Shown here: piece by piece, positions 8,773 through 18,083 of the stretch
Numbering within the stretch: the stretch's first letter is position 1
Layout: every line of letters begins with the position of its first letter
Assembly: GCF_028464145.1 (NCBI RefSeq)
Contig: NZ_JAQPCG010000003.1
Location: forward strand, 372,001-436,000
Reading direction: 5' to 3'
DNA length: 64,000 nt
Source: Maribacter sp. PR1
GTDB lineage: Bacteria > Bacteroidota > Bacteroidia > Flavobacteriales > Flavobacteriaceae
Position numbers and translations under genes: made by a program
The notes under the pieces: generated by a model
What the model saw: only the letters and a program-made list of their open reading frames with translations
Told to the model about the DNA's origin: nothing
Database searches by the model: none

Positions 8773-9831
8773 TTATCTGGAAAGCTGGTCAAAAGTGGTT
8801 TCCAATTGCCGTTGTTGGGCAATTCTGCGCTTTAAAATATTTACGTAGGTCAAAGCCAATCTTGTTTCATAATCGGAATAAGAAGCTGAAGCAAACTCCA
8901 GTGCTTTTTCTAAATCACCGTTTATCTCATTGATAATGGCCATATTGTAATGCGCCCTTCCCGCTACTTTCATTTTTTGGTTGTCAAGTTCTGCAGCCCA
9001 AAGATCTGCAGCTCCGTCCCAATTTCCCGTTCTAGCTCTTCTCATGGCAATCTTAAAGTTGTTGGTACCACGTACAAAATAATCCCTGGCTACCCTAATA
9101 TTTACAGGTCTGGTCAAAAGTCCATAATCGACACCAATGTTACTACTTATTTGCATGACTCCTTCTTTTCTTCCGGCAATGGCCTCAAATGCCTTAACAG
9201 GATTTATTCCTTCTCCAACAGAAGTTAGATAATCATTATAAATATATTCATCCAACAAACTTTTGGTTACAGGGTCATAAACTCTCCAACCATTTTTTAC
9301 GACAGTATTCAATGTCAGCTTATGTCCGGGAATTCCAATGTTAATTCCAATATTGTTAGGAACGTTCACTGTTCCCAATTCGTAATCCACAGCTGTATCG
9401 GTATCATAAAATTCAAGTGAAAATAGTATGTCAACGTCATTGTCTTTGCAAATTTCCTCAACCAATTCAGAAGGTAAAGCTGCCGGGAATACCCCCAAGC
9501 CTTTTCTTTGCGCCTCAACATCATCAATTATTTTTACAATTTCAAATCTATCGTCCCTGCTTAATTCATCCAAAAGCCCATTTAAGGCAAATTCTGCGCC
9601 TTCCTTATCCAAATTCAAACCTTCAAGCGAAAGTATCTTATCCAACTTATCCAATTTGTTATTTTCTTCGGATGGAATACTGCGATTAATGATACCTATT
9701 TTTGTGACATTTGCCGTTATGGCAATTCTAGGAGGGGTAGTGACCCCCATGGTCAATCTATTTGTAGAGCTACAGGAAAGATTAAATAAAATAATAGTTG
9801 ATAGCAAGAATAAAAGGCTAGACTTTCTCAT
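8773..9831 (-). CDS. DUF6340-like lipoprotein
   Basis: The 352-residue protein has a lipoprotein signal peptide ending in LFNLSC (lipobox with Cys at 20). A central region of mixed alpha/beta character (EICKDNDVDILFSLEFYDTD) is followed by TPR-like helices near the C-terminus (DGAADLWAAELDNQKMKVAGRAHYNMA). This pattern matches DUF6340 lipoproteins of Bacteroidota, whose function is unknown. It is anchored in the inner or outer membrane facing the periplasm. It is monocistronic, with start codon ATG at 9831. Confidence 0.75.
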   Translation of the reverse strand: MRKSSLLFLLSTIILFNLSCSSTNRLTMGVTTPPRIAITANVTKIGIINRSIPSEENNKLDKLDKILSLEGLNLDKEGAEFALNGLLDELSRDDRFEIVKIIDDVEAQRKGLGVFPAALPSELVEEICKDNDVDILFSLEFYDTDTAVDYELGTVNVPNNIGINIGIPGHKLTLNTVVKNGWRVYDPVTKSLLDEYIYNDYLTSVGEGINPVKAFEAIAGRKEGVMQISSNIGVDYGLLTRPVNIRVARDYFVRGTNNFKIAMRRARTGNWDGAADLWAAELDNQKMKVAGRAHYNMAIINEINGDLEKALEFASASYSDYETRLALTYVNILKRRIAQQRQLETTFDQLSR

Positions 9832-10000
9832 AATTTTAAGTTTGGGACCTAATGGACTGATATATAACGAAAAACCATGCCATTAATTATATTTTTCAGC
9901 AGGGAAGTAAGAAATACATTTCCTTTTCTACTTAAAAATTCGCTGAAATCACCTTCCATTTAACTTTAATAAAAATGTATAAAAGCCTATATTTACTGAA

Positions 10001-10017
10001 CGTGGGTAAGTACCACG
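10001..10017. other. Short inverted repeat upstream of the M20 amidohydrolase
   Basis: CGTGG-N7-CCACG lies 52 bases before the amidohydrolase start, just behind a TATATTTA sequence that resembles a -7 box. It may be an operator or a 5' leader hairpin; there is no further evidence. Confidence 0.3.
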
Positions 10018-10068
10018 CCTTCATGTATTTTAAACGAATGATATACCTAACCGAATAATCCAATTAAA

Positions 10069-11496
10069 ATGAAAAAACTTCTATTTCTGGCCTTAAGTTT
10101 TTGTTTTGCGGTCAACCTTCACGGTCAAAAAATGAACAAAAACAAAAAGTCTGTCATTGCTTCTGTTGAAAACCATAAAGAACAACTCATAAAAATAAGT
10201 GACTCCATATGGGCACTGGCGGAAACTGCTTTTGATGAAACGGAATCTTCCAGAATTTTGGCAGACTATGCCGAAAAAAATGGCTTAAACGTGACAAGGG
10301 GTGTGGCGAATATTCCCACAGCATTCACAGCAACCTATGGTTCAGGAAAACCAGTTATTAGTATATTAGGAGAGTTTGATGCTCTTCCGGGGATTTCACA
10401 AAAAGCATCTCCTGAAAAATCACCCTTAAAAGAAGGCGCTGCCGGTCATGGTTGTGGTCATAATATGTTTGGTACGGCTAGCCTCGGTGCCGCAATTGCC
10501 ATTAAAGAATTAATGGATGCCGGTAAAATTAAGGGAACTGTAAAGTTTTTGGGTACACCGGCCGAAGAAAAATACTTTGCAAAAGTTTGGATGGTAGAAG
10601 CCGGACTATGGGATGATGTAGACGTGAATGTAAGTTGGCATCCTTCTGCTGGTATTGAAGCAGATGTGCAAAGTGGACTTTCCCTAATTGACTTCATTGT
10701 GGAGTTCTACGGTCAGGCAGCTCACGCCTCTGCAGATCCTTGGAACGGCAGAAGTGCCTCAGATGCCTTGGAATTATATACTACGGGAATCAACTACTAT
10801 AGGGAACATATTCTTCCAACTTCAAGAATACATTATCATATACAAGATGGTGGCCAAGTTGTAAATGTTGTTCCGGATTATGCCAAACTTTGGGTAAGGG
10901 TTCGTGACCCAAAAAGGTCGAAAATGCTACCGACCTATGAACGCGTTAAGGCTATGGCAGAAGGTGCAGCAATTATGGCCAATGTAGATTACAAAATATC
11001 CTTAGTATCTGGTATTTACGAAACCTTGGTGAATAGAACTGGAGGCGAAATTATGCAGTCCAACCTTGAACTTTTAGGTCCCATAACTTATACGGAAGAA
11101 GAACAAGCTTTTGGAAAGGCTATACAAAAAGCTACAGGAAAACCTGAAGTAGGCATGGACAGTAAAATATATCCATTAAAGGAAACGGAAGAAAGTCCTG
11201 GTGGAGGATCTACCGATGTTGGCGATGTAAGCTGGAACGTTCCCAATATAAATTTGGGCGTTACAGTTGCTCCTAAAGATACACCATGGCACTCTTGGGC
11301 AGTAGTTGCCTGCGGTGGAATGTCCATAGGACACAAAGGTATGGTCTATGCCGCTAAAGCTATGGGAATGACGATGCTTGACCTTTTTGAAAATCCTAAA
11401 ATGGTCGAAGAAGTGAAAGAGGAATTTAAAACAAGAAAAGGAGATGAAGTATATGAGCCCATGATTGATGGGCCACCACCAATAGGTGATAAATAA
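10069..11496 (+). CDS. Exported M20 family amidohydrolase (AbgB-like)
   Basis: A signal peptide (MKKLLFLALSFCFAVNLHGQ) leads into an M20 metallopeptidase of 475 residues. Zn-ligand segments are visible: LGEFDALPG near 105, AAGHGCGHNMFG near 130, the catalytic GTPAEE near 163, SWHPSAG near 190, and a final THR/DTPWHSW-type His near 405. The dimerisation domain lies at about 200-320 (GQAAHASADPWNGRSASDAL). AbgB-like members hydrolyse p-aminobenzoyl-glutamate or N-acyl amino acids; the substrate here is unknown. The signal peptide places it in the periplasm, unlike cytosolic E. coli AbgB. The Lacal_2735-type gene follows 9 bases later. Confidence 0.88.
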   Translation: MKKLLFLALSFCFAVNLHGQKMNKNKKSVIASVENHKEQLIKISDSIWALAETAFDETESSRILADYAEKNGLNVTRGVANIPTAFTATYGSGKPVISILGEFDALPGISQKASPEKSPLKEGAAGHGCGHNMFGTASLGAAIAIKELMDAGKIKGTVKFLGTPAEEKYFAKVWMVEAGLWDDVDVNVSWHPSAGIEADVQSGLSLIDFIVEFYGQAAHASADPWNGRSASDALELYTTGINYYREHILPTSRIHYHIQDGGQVVNVVPDYAKLWVRVRDPKRSKMLPTYERVKAMAEGAAIMANVDYKISLVSGIYETLVNRTGGEIMQSNLELLGPITYTEEEQAFGKAIQKATGKPEVGMDSKIYPLKETEESPGGGSTDVGDVSWNVPNINLGVTVAPKDTPWHSWAVVACGGMSIGHKGMVYAAKAMGMTMLDLFENPKMVEEVKEEFKTRKGDEVYEPMIDGPPPIGDK

Positions 11497-11505
11497 TAAG
11501 AAGCT

Positions 11506-11676
11506 ATGTTTGGATTATTTAAGAAAAAAACAGAATTAGAGAAATTAGAGGAAAAGAATCGAAAATTGCTAAAAGAAGCGTTTAATTTATCAAAAACGGA
11601 TAGAAAAGCCAGCGATAATAAATATGCCGAAGCAGATATTATCCAGAAAAAAATAGAGGAACTTTCAAAGAACTAA
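11506..11676 (+). CDS. Lacal_2735 family small protein
   Basis: The 56-residue ORF starts MFGLFKKKTELEKLEEKNRK and continues as a highly charged helical coiled coil with a LSKTDRKASDNKYAEAD block. This is the pattern of the Lacal_2735 family, a conserved small protein of marine Flavobacteriaceae of unknown function. It is cytosolic, has no signal peptide, and sits in the gap between the amidohydrolase and VOC genes on the same strand. Confidence 0.8.
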   Translation: MFGLFKKKTELEKLEEKNRKLLKEAFNLSKTDRKASDNKYAEADIIQKKIEELSKN

Positions 11677-11723
11677 TTTTGCTATTCTACATAGAATACA
11701 AAAAATCTCAATTTATCCTAATA

Positions 11724-12167
11724 ATGAAGAAGTTATTTTTTACCCTTTTTATGTTTTCGTGTCTAATAGGCGCTGCGCAGTCATTCGACTTCAAATACGA
11801 CCACTATTCCGTAATTGTTAAAGATTTGGAAAAAACAGGTGATTTTTATAGGGATATTTTAAGGCTAAAAGAAATACCACATCCATCCGCTACCAGTGGA
11901 TTTAGATGGTTTGTAATCCATGGTAATTCTCAATTACATTTAATAGGAAAAGACAGTGTTGCCATGAAGCATAGCAAGAGTGTGCACCTGTGCCTTGCCA
12001 CCCAAAAATTAGATGATTTTATAGCCTATTTAGAAGATAAGCATATCCCTTATTCAGATTGGCCCGGAAAACCAAATGCAGTTACTTTAAGAGCGGATGG
12101 GGTACGACAAATCTATGTGCAAGACCCTGAAAATAACTGGGTGGAAATAAATACCGCAGAACATTAA
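11724..12167 (+). CDS. Exported VOC (glyoxalase/bleomycin-resistance) family protein
   Basis: I chose the ATG at 11724 because it opens a proper signal peptide (MKKLFFTLFMFSCLIGAAQ); the frame extends 45 bases further upstream without adding a plausible sequence. The mature part has the VOC beta-alpha-beta-beta-beta pattern, with metal-ligand candidates His in the KYDHYSVIV strand, His in NSQLHLIG and Glu in the final WVEINTAEH. It resembles lactoylglutathione lyase-like proteins, but the periplasmic location argues against a glyoxalase role. The substrate is unknown. A pirin gene follows 22 bases later. Confidence 0.8.
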   Translation: MKKLFFTLFMFSCLIGAAQSFDFKYDHYSVIVKDLEKTGDFYRDILRLKEIPHPSATSGFRWFVIHGNSQLHLIGKDSVAMKHSKSVHLCLATQKLDDFIAYLEDKHIPYSDWPGKPNAVTLRADGVRQIYVQDPENNWVEINTAEH

Positions 12168-12189
12168 ATTTATAAAGCATTAGTAATTC

Positions 12190-13188
12190 ATGAGCACTTC
12201 TATTCTCAAAATATTTAAATTGGGCTTTCCGTGGCAAACGAAGGACCCCTTTCTTTTCTGTGTCTATCATTTGGATTTCTTTCCCAAGGGTAATAGTGAA
12301 CTTGGTCCTAATGCCTCTCTTGAAGGCAGAAACTTAGGCAACGATTTTACAATAAAAGATGGATGGCGCATGTACCATGGTCAAACCATTCCTGGCTTTC
12401 CAGTTCATCCACACTGTGGTTTTGAAACTGTAACCATGGTCAACAAAGGGTTTTGTGATCATTCCGATTCCCTAGGTGCCGCTGGTAGGTTTGGGGAAGG
12501 TGATGTACAATGGATGACCGCAGGTAGCGGTGTACAACATTCCGAAATGTTTCCCCTTTTAAATACCGATAAAGAAAACACCATGGAATTGTTTCAGATT
12601 TGGTTAAACCTTCCAAAAACTGGAAAATTTGCGGATCCTCATTTTAAAATGATTTGGCATGAAGACATTCCAATCATTGAAAAGGAAGATGCGGCGATTA
12701 AAATAGTCACAGGTGATTTTGAAAATGAAAAGGGTCCCGACCCTGCCCCCGATTCTTGGGCCTTTGATAAAACGAATGAGGTGGCCATATGGAATATCAA
12801 AATTACATCAAATGGTACTTTAACCTTACCTAAAGCATCTCAACCGCTAAATAGAACACTTTATTTTTACGAAGGAGATTCTGCTTTAATAGATAATCAA
12901 GAGGTTTTTCCCGACCATGGCATTGAGTTGAATTCCGAAAGTGAAGTTTCTATACATGTAAAAGGAAAATCCGCCAAATTCCTACTTCTGCAGGGCAGAC
13001 CCATTGACGAACCAGTTGCTAAGTATGGTCCTTTTGTTATGAATACGGATGACGAAATCCAAAAGGTTATGCAAACTTATAGGCTAACACAATTTGGAGG
13101 TTGGCCATGGCCTTATCCGGATAATGTTCATCCTTCAGAAAAAGGTCGATTTGCAAAATACCCAGATGGTACGGTTGTGGAAAAATAA
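12190..13188 (+). CDS. Pirin family protein
   Basis: The 332-residue bicupin protein carries the pirin N-terminal metal-binding signature PVHPHCGFETVT (residues ~73-84), followed by GEGDVQWMTAGSGVQHSE with the other His and Glu ligands. The C-terminal cupin is degenerate in ligands, as usual. Pirins are Fe(II)-binding redox sensors or quercetinase-like dioxygenases. This one is cytosolic, without a signal peptide. It converges on murA with 6 bases between the stop codons. Confidence 0.9.
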   Translation: MSTSILKIFKLGFPWQTKDPFLFCVYHLDFFPKGNSELGPNASLEGRNLGNDFTIKDGWRMYHGQTIPGFPVHPHCGFETVTMVNKGFCDHSDSLGAAGRFGEGDVQWMTAGSGVQHSEMFPLLNTDKENTMELFQIWLNLPKTGKFADPHFKMIWHEDIPIIEKEDAAIKIVTGDFENEKGPDPAPDSWAFDKTNEVAIWNIKITSNGTLTLPKASQPLNRTLYFYEGDSALIDNQEVFPDHGIELNSESEVSIHVKGKSAKFLLLQGRPIDEPVAKYGPFVMNTDDEIQKVMQTYRLTQFGGWPWPYPDNVHPSEKGRFAKYPDGTVVEK

Positions 13189-13194
13189 AGGTTG

Positions 13195-14502
13195 TTAGAC
13201 CCTATCAATTTTTGCTCCTATTGCCCTTAACCTAACATCGATATCCTCATAACCTCGATCAATTTGCTCAATATTGTGAATAGTAGAAGTTCCCTTGGCA
13301 GAAAGTGCCGCAATCAAAAGAGAAACTCCTGCCCTAATATCCGGAGAGGTCATTGTTGTGGCTTTTAGGGTAGATTTAAAATTGTGCCCGATAATCGCTG
13401 CCCTATGTGGGTCACAAAGAATAATTTTTGCTCCCATATCCAATAACTTGTCCACAAAAAACAAACGACTTTCAAACATTTTTTGATGAATGATCAACTC
13501 GCCTTTGGCCTGTGTTGCCACAACAAGAATAATACTCAATAGATCGGGTGTTAATCCCGGCCATGGAGCATCTGCAATGGTTAAAATAGAACCATCGATA
13601 TAATTTTGAATCTCATATCCATTTTTATGCTCAGGTATATATATATCATCTCCCTTGCGCTCTAATTGAATACCTAATTTTTTGAATGTTGTTGGAATCT
13701 GACCTAGGTCGTCCCAGCTTACATTTTTAATGGTCAGTTCACTTTTCGTCATGGCGGCAAGTCCAATCCAACTCCCAATTTCAATCATATCGGGTAACAT
13801 GGTATGTTCTGTACCACCAAGAGCATCTACACCTTCAATTTCCAACAAATTGGAACCTACACCGGAAATCTTGGCTCCCATTCTATTAAGCATTTTGCAT
13901 AATTGCTGTAAATAGGGCTCGCAGGCGGCATTGTAAATTGTTGTTTGACCTTTTGCCAATACGGCAGCCATAAGAATGTTTGCAGTTCCAGTAACCGAAG
14001 CTTCATCGAGCAACATGTATGTTCCTTTAAGCTCTTTAGCTTCTACCCCGTAGAAATATTCCTCCCTGTTATATCTAAATTTGGCTCCCAACTTAATGAA
14101 TCCCTCGAAATGAGTGTCCAAACGTCTTCTTCCAATTTTATCACCTCCGGGCTTAGGAATATAGCCCTTGCCAAAACGAGCCAATAGCGGACCTACCAAC
14201 ATAATAGATCCTCTAAGACCTCTACCGTCCTGTTTAAATTGGTCGGATTGAAGATAATCCAAATTTATATCGTCGGACTTAAAAGTATAGGAACCTTTCC
14301 CTTTCTTTTGGATTTTTACACCTAGATCTTCCAAAAGGGATATTAACTTGTTTACATCAACAATATCCGGAATATTATGTATGGTTACTTTTTCTGATGT
14401 AAGAAGCACCGCACATAAAATTTGCAAAGCTTCATTTTTAGCACCTTGTGGGGTTATTTCACCAGATAGTGAATGACCACCTTCTATCTTAAATGTTCCC
14501 AT
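13195..14502 (-). CDS. murA: UDP-N-acetylglucosamine 1-carboxyvinyltransferase
   Basis: Transfers enolpyruvate from PEP to UDP-GlcNAc, the first committed step of peptidoglycan synthesis, in the cytosol. The EPSP-synthase fold is evident, with the N-terminal AKNEALQILCA block (residues 21-31) and LRGSIMLVGPLLARFG near 97-111. The active-site loop reads PKPGGDKIGRRRLD. The position corresponding to E. coli Cys115, the residue alkylated by fosfomycin, is Asp121. The Asp form is active and fosfomycin-insensitive in other bacteria (for example mycobacteria). DUF4290 and DUF493 genes lie upstream on the same strand. Confidence 0.95.
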   Translation of the reverse strand: MGTFKIEGGHSLSGEITPQGAKNEALQILCAVLLTSEKVTIHNIPDIVDVNKLISLLEDLGVKIQKKGKGSYTFKSDDINLDYLQSDQFKQDGRGLRGSIMLVGPLLARFGKGYIPKPGGDKIGRRRLDTHFEGFIKLGAKFRYNREEYFYGVEAKELKGTYMLLDEASVTGTANILMAAVLAKGQTTIYNAACEPYLQQLCKMLNRMGAKISGVGSNLLEIEGVDALGGTEHTMLPDMIEIGSWIGLAAMTKSELTIKNVSWDDLGQIPTTFKKLGIQLERKGDDIYIPEHKNGYEIQNYIDGSILTIADAPWPGLTPDLLSIILVVATQAKGELIIHQKMFESRLFFVDKLLDMGAKIILCDPHRAAIIGHNFKSTLKATTMTSPDIRAGVSLLIAALSAKGTSTIHNIEQIDRGYEDIDVRLRAIGAKIDRV

Positions 14503-14517
14503 TTAGGAAAAGAAAAT

Positions 14518-15168
14518 TTAGTAGCGTTTTTTACCGCGATTATTATTTCGATTCTTTTTGCCGGAATTGGACCTTGTGGATTTCGATACTCTGTTTTTTA
14601 GGAATTGCCCACTATCCGTAAGACTTTCGCCTTTGGCGGCCAAATCTATCTCACCATTACTAAGTTCAAAAAGGTGACTAAAAATGGTCTTGTCGTCCAC
14701 TACATCCTTATTCCAATTGAGATAACATTTTTTCATGTGGTTGGCTATAGCATATTCCAAACCGGAACGCTTATCTCCTTTTTCCCATTTTACGGCAACA
14801 TCTATCATGCGCTTGATGTTATTACCATAAAAACGATATTTAGGATAATTTTGAGGATACTCCAAAGGTTCTGGTCTTTTTTGCAACATCTCCTTGGAGG
14901 TAATCGGAAAAGGTGACTCAACATCCAATTTAAAGTCGGACATTATGAACAATTGATCCCAAAGCTTATGCTGAAAATCAGGAACATCACGTAAATGTGG
15001 CTGTAGGTTCCCCATTACGCTGATAATTGAATTGGCGACCCTGTTTCGTTCTGCAGTGTCTTCTATGGTTAATGCATAGTCCACCATCTTTTGAAAATGT
15101 CTACCATATTCCGGTATAATTAAATGTGGACGCTCTGTGTTGTACTCGAGGTTGTTTACTAAATCCAA
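14518..15168 (-). CDS. DUF4290 domain protein
   Basis: The 216-residue cytosolic helical protein starts MDLVNNLEYNTERPHLIIPEYGRH, the typical DUF4290 opening, and ends in a strongly basic Ser/Asn/Lys/Arg-rich tail (last ~25 residues) that could contact nucleic acid. The family is nearly confined to Bacteroidota and is usually directly upstream of murA, as here (15 bases). Its function is unknown, although the linkage suggests a role in cell envelope or growth control. Confidence 0.88.
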   Translation of the reverse strand: MDLVNNLEYNTERPHLIIPEYGRHFQKMVDYALTIEDTAERNRVANSIISVMGNLQPHLRDVPDFQHKLWDQLFIMSDFKLDVESPFPITSKEMLQKRPEPLEYPQNYPKYRFYGNNIKRMIDVAVKWEKGDKRSGLEYAIANHMKKCYLNWNKDVVDDKTIFSHLFELSNGEIDLAAKGESLTDSGQFLKNRVSKSTRSNSGKKNRNNNRGKKRY

Positions 15169-15251
15169 ATTGGAAAATTTATCTTAAAAATGTTTGAAGA
15201 AGTATTCTTTTAACGCTTGCAAATTAATAAAATTATAGGTGAAATACTATT

Positions 15252-15542
15252 TTACAAAGAGATTACACCTTCTATGGCCCCTACTTCTTTATATTTTTCA
15301 ATTACTTGGTCGGGGTTTTTTAAATTTACAGTGATTGAAACGCTTGTATACTTTCCATTTTTGGATTTTTTGGATACAATTACCGCACCCATATTATCAA
15401 AAATTTTATGTATACTTTTTACTTTATTGGCATCGGACAACACTATAAACTTATATAGATAATTAGACGGCCATTTGCTTGTGGCCAATAATTGTTCTTT
15501 TAACTTGCCATAAAACTCATCCGAATTTTTATCCGCCATCAT
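15252..15542 (-). CDS. DUF493 (YbeD-like) family protein
   Basis: The 96-residue ORF has a ferredoxin-like alpha/beta pattern (KFIVLSDANKVKSIHKIFDNMGAVI ... YTSVSITVNLKNPDQVIEKYKEVGAIEGVISL), characteristic of the ACT-like DUF493 family (E. coli YbeD). The function is undefined. It precedes DUF4290 and murA on the same strand, with 83 bases between it and DUF4290, and diverges from the AAA ATPase gene. Confidence 0.85.
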   Translation of the reverse strand: MMADKNSDEFYGKLKEQLLATSKWPSNYLYKFIVLSDANKVKSIHKIFDNMGAVIVSKKSKNGKYTSVSITVNLKNPDQVIEKYKEVGAIEGVISL

Positions 15543-15606
15543 CTTTTTTTACAAAGATAAGGGGAATTAGCCAGTTTTTTAATACTGTTCGTTTCCGTAT
15601 TTTTGT

Positions 15607-16188
15607 ATGCTAATCTTACGAGTCTTGATCAATAAAAGAATTGTTATCACGGGAGCTCCAGGTACCGGAAAAACCTCTGTCATAAAATCATTGGAGAATT
15701 CAGGATACTATTGTTTCCATGAAATTATCCGAACCATGACACTGGAGGCCAAAAAGGACCAACAACCTGATGCAGTGTTAAGTAACCCTATAGATTTTGT
15801 TGGGGACTCCATGGCTTTTAATATCGATTTACTCCATGGAAGATTAGCGCAATTTAACAAAGCTCCTCAGATTGATGCCCGTATAGCTTTTTATGATCGC
15901 GGTTTACCGGATGTTTTAGCCTACATGGAATATTTTGGTCAATCCTATAAAAAAGAATTCAAGGAAATCTGCAGAAAAAATATTTATGACCAGGTTTTTA
16001 TATTACCACCTTGGGAAGAAATCTACGTACAGGATAATGAAAGGTTAGAGAGTTATTCACAGGCAGTTGATTTGCACATTCATTTAGAAAACGCATATAG
16101 TAGACTAGGATATGAAATAATTCCTGTTCCTTTTGGCACAGTTGCCGAAAGGGTAACTTTTATTTTAAACAAAACGAAGTTCAGTTGA
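15607..16188 (+). CDS. AAA ATPase (NadR/AAA_28-like NTP-binding protein)
   Basis: The 193-residue protein has a Walker A motif GAPGTGKTS (about residues 16-24), a Walker-B-like FYDRGLPDVLAYMEYFG segment near 97-113, and a Pro-rich LPPWEEIY loop near 136. This matches the AAA_28 family of small kinase-like P-loop proteins. The exact substrate is unknown. Its stop overlaps the TTG start of recQ by 4 bases (TTGA), showing translational coupling. The start could also be one of the downstream in-frame codons just before the KRIVITGAPG strand. Confidence 0.75.
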   Translation: MLILRVLINKRIVITGAPGTGKTSVIKSLENSGYYCFHEIIRTMTLEAKKDQQPDAVLSNPIDFVGDSMAFNIDLLHGRLAQFNKAPQIDARIAFYDRGLPDVLAYMEYFGQSYKKEFKEICRKNIYDQVFILPPWEEIYVQDNERLESYSQAVDLHIHLENAYSRLGYEIIPVPFGTVAERVTFILNKTKFS

Positions 16189-18083
16189 TTGCGGACCCTC
16201 ATAAAACTCTCAAGCAATATTGGGGATACTCCCAATTCAAGGGTTCGCAAGAAGTTATAATTAATAAGGTACTTGACGGACAAGACGTTTTGGCCTTGTT
16301 GCCCACAGGGGGAGGAAAATCCATTTGCTTTCAAGTTCCTGCCATGATACAAGAGGGAATTTGTATCGTGGTATCTCCATTAATTTCCTTGATACAGAAT
16401 CAGGTTTCCCAAATGAAGAGTTTAGGCATAAAAGCAATCGGTATGACGGGAGGCTTAAGTTTTGAGGATATAAACGACTTACTTGATAATTGCGTCTTTG
16501 GTGATTACAAATTTCTTTATTTGTCTCCCGAGCGTTTGGAACAAGAAATTATCCAAGATAGAATTCGTCAGATGAACGTAAATTATTTGGTTATCGACGA
16601 GGCACATTGTATCTCTCAATGGGGTCATGATTTTAGGCCAGCATACCTCAAATGCCAAATTTTACGAGAGCTTCAACCTGAAGCTCCTATGATTGCGTTA
16701 ACGGCAACCGCAACACAAAAAGTAACGGAAGATATTATAGCAAGTCTGCAATTATTGAGACCATTCATAAAAAAGGATTCATTTTCAAGAGATAATATTG
16801 CATTCAAGGTCGATTTTAACGAGGACAAGCGATTTCAATTGTTACATTATTGTAGTCAATTAAAAAGTAGTGGTATCGTATACACTAGATCTCGAAAAAT
16901 AACGGAAAATATTAGTCAATATCTTACCAAAAATGGTATTTCCGCTACTTTTTATCATGGGGGAATACCCGAAAAGCATAAAAAAGATAAATTGGAGAAA
17001 TGGCTTAGCAACGAATTTAAGGTCATGGTCGCCACGAATGCCTTTGGAATGGGAATAGATAAAGCTGATGTGTCGCTTGTGGTACACTATCAAATCCCTG
17101 ATTGTATAGAAAATTATTTTCAGGAAGCCGGGAGGGCGGGAAGAAATGGCGAAAGTGCACAGGCGATTTTGCTCACCAATAGGGCAGACCAGGAACAAGT
17201 AAAAAAACAATTTCTAAGTGTATTGCCAGATGTGTCCCTCGTCAAATTCATTTATAATAAATTGAACAATTATTTTCAAATAGCCTATGGTGAAGGAAGT
17301 AATGAGCGGTATCGGTTGAATTTCAACGAATTCTGTTCGGTTTACCGATTAAACACTATGCTAGCTTATAATGTTCTTAAATTACTGGATAGAAATTCGG
17401 TAATTGCTTTATCAGAGGCGTTTCACCGCAAATCTAGTATACAGTTTATTGCCAGTAAAGAAAATCTTATGGCGTATTTGGACCGAAATAAAGCCTTGGA
17501 CGACTTTATCAAATTAATATTGAGAACCTATGGGGGAATTTTTGAAAATGAGACCAAAATCAATACCTATTCCCTTGCTAAGAAGTTGAATTACTCCGAA
17601 AAAAAGGTTTTTGAAAACCTCGAAGTTCTAGCTTCGGACGAAATTATAGCCTATAATGCATCGCACAGTGATTTAGAATTAACTTTTTTGGTCCCTAGAG
17701 AAGATGAACATACTATAAACAAGTTTGCCAAAAATGTAAAAGAGCAAAACCTTTTAAAAGAATACCAAGTCGAGGCAATACTTTCTTACATCAATAATAA
17801 TGCTATTTGCAGAAGCAAACAGTTATTAAGTTATTTTGATGAAAAAGACACAAAACCCTGTGGAATTTGTGATGTTTGCAGAGATGTTGTCGTTTATGAC
17901 AATAATCTAGAGGCGCTAAAGAAAGATATCCTCGGTTTATTGAAAATGAAAAATGTTTCATCACGGGAATTACAAAAACAATTGGGTTGTGCATCGGACG
18001 CTTTAATTCATATTTTGAAAGAATTACTAGAAGAAGATATGATACGGCTTAATACCAAAAATGAATATGAAATAATAGAATGA
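16185..18083 (+). CDS. recQ: ATP-dependent DNA helicase RecQ
   Basis: This 3'-to-5' DNA helicase processes stalled forks and recombination intermediates. The 632-residue protein shows motif I LLPTGGGKSICFQ (residues ~39-51), DEAH (VIDEAHCISQWGHDFRP, ~138-154), motif VI QEAGRAGRNGE (~315), and a RecQ-C-terminal zinc site with CGICDVC near 557. The start is TTG, overlapping the upstream stop; no ATG is available before motif 0. The final 50 residues look winged-helix or HRDC-like. It forms an operon with the AAA ATPase and fmt, with 4-base overlaps at both ends. Confidence 0.93.
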   Translation: MIADPHKTLKQYWGYSQFKGSQEVIINKVLDGQDVLALLPTGGGKSICFQVPAMIQEGICIVVSPLISLIQNQVSQMKSLGIKAIGMTGGLSFEDINDLLDNCVFGDYKFLYLSPERLEQEIIQDRIRQMNVNYLVIDEAHCISQWGHDFRPAYLKCQILRELQPEAPMIALTATATQKVTEDIIASLQLLRPFIKKDSFSRDNIAFKVDFNEDKRFQLLHYCSQLKSSGIVYTRSRKITENISQYLTKNGISATFYHGGIPEKHKKDKLEKWLSNEFKVMVATNAFGMGIDKADVSLVVHYQIPDCIENYFQEAGRAGRNGESAQAILLTNRADQEQVKKQFLSVLPDVSLVKFIYNKLNNYFQIAYGEGSNERYRLNFNEFCSVYRLNTMLAYNVLKLLDRNSVIALSEAFHRKSSIQFIASKENLMAYLDRNKALDDFIKLILRTYGGIFENETKINTYSLAKKLNYSEKKVFENLEVLASDEIIAYNASHSDLELTFLVPREDEHTINKFAKNVKEQNLLKEYQVEAILSYINNNAICRSKQLLSYFDEKDTKPCGICDVCRDVVVYDNNLEALKKDILGLLKMKNVSSRELQKQLGCASDALIHILKELLEEDMIRLNTKNEYEIIE

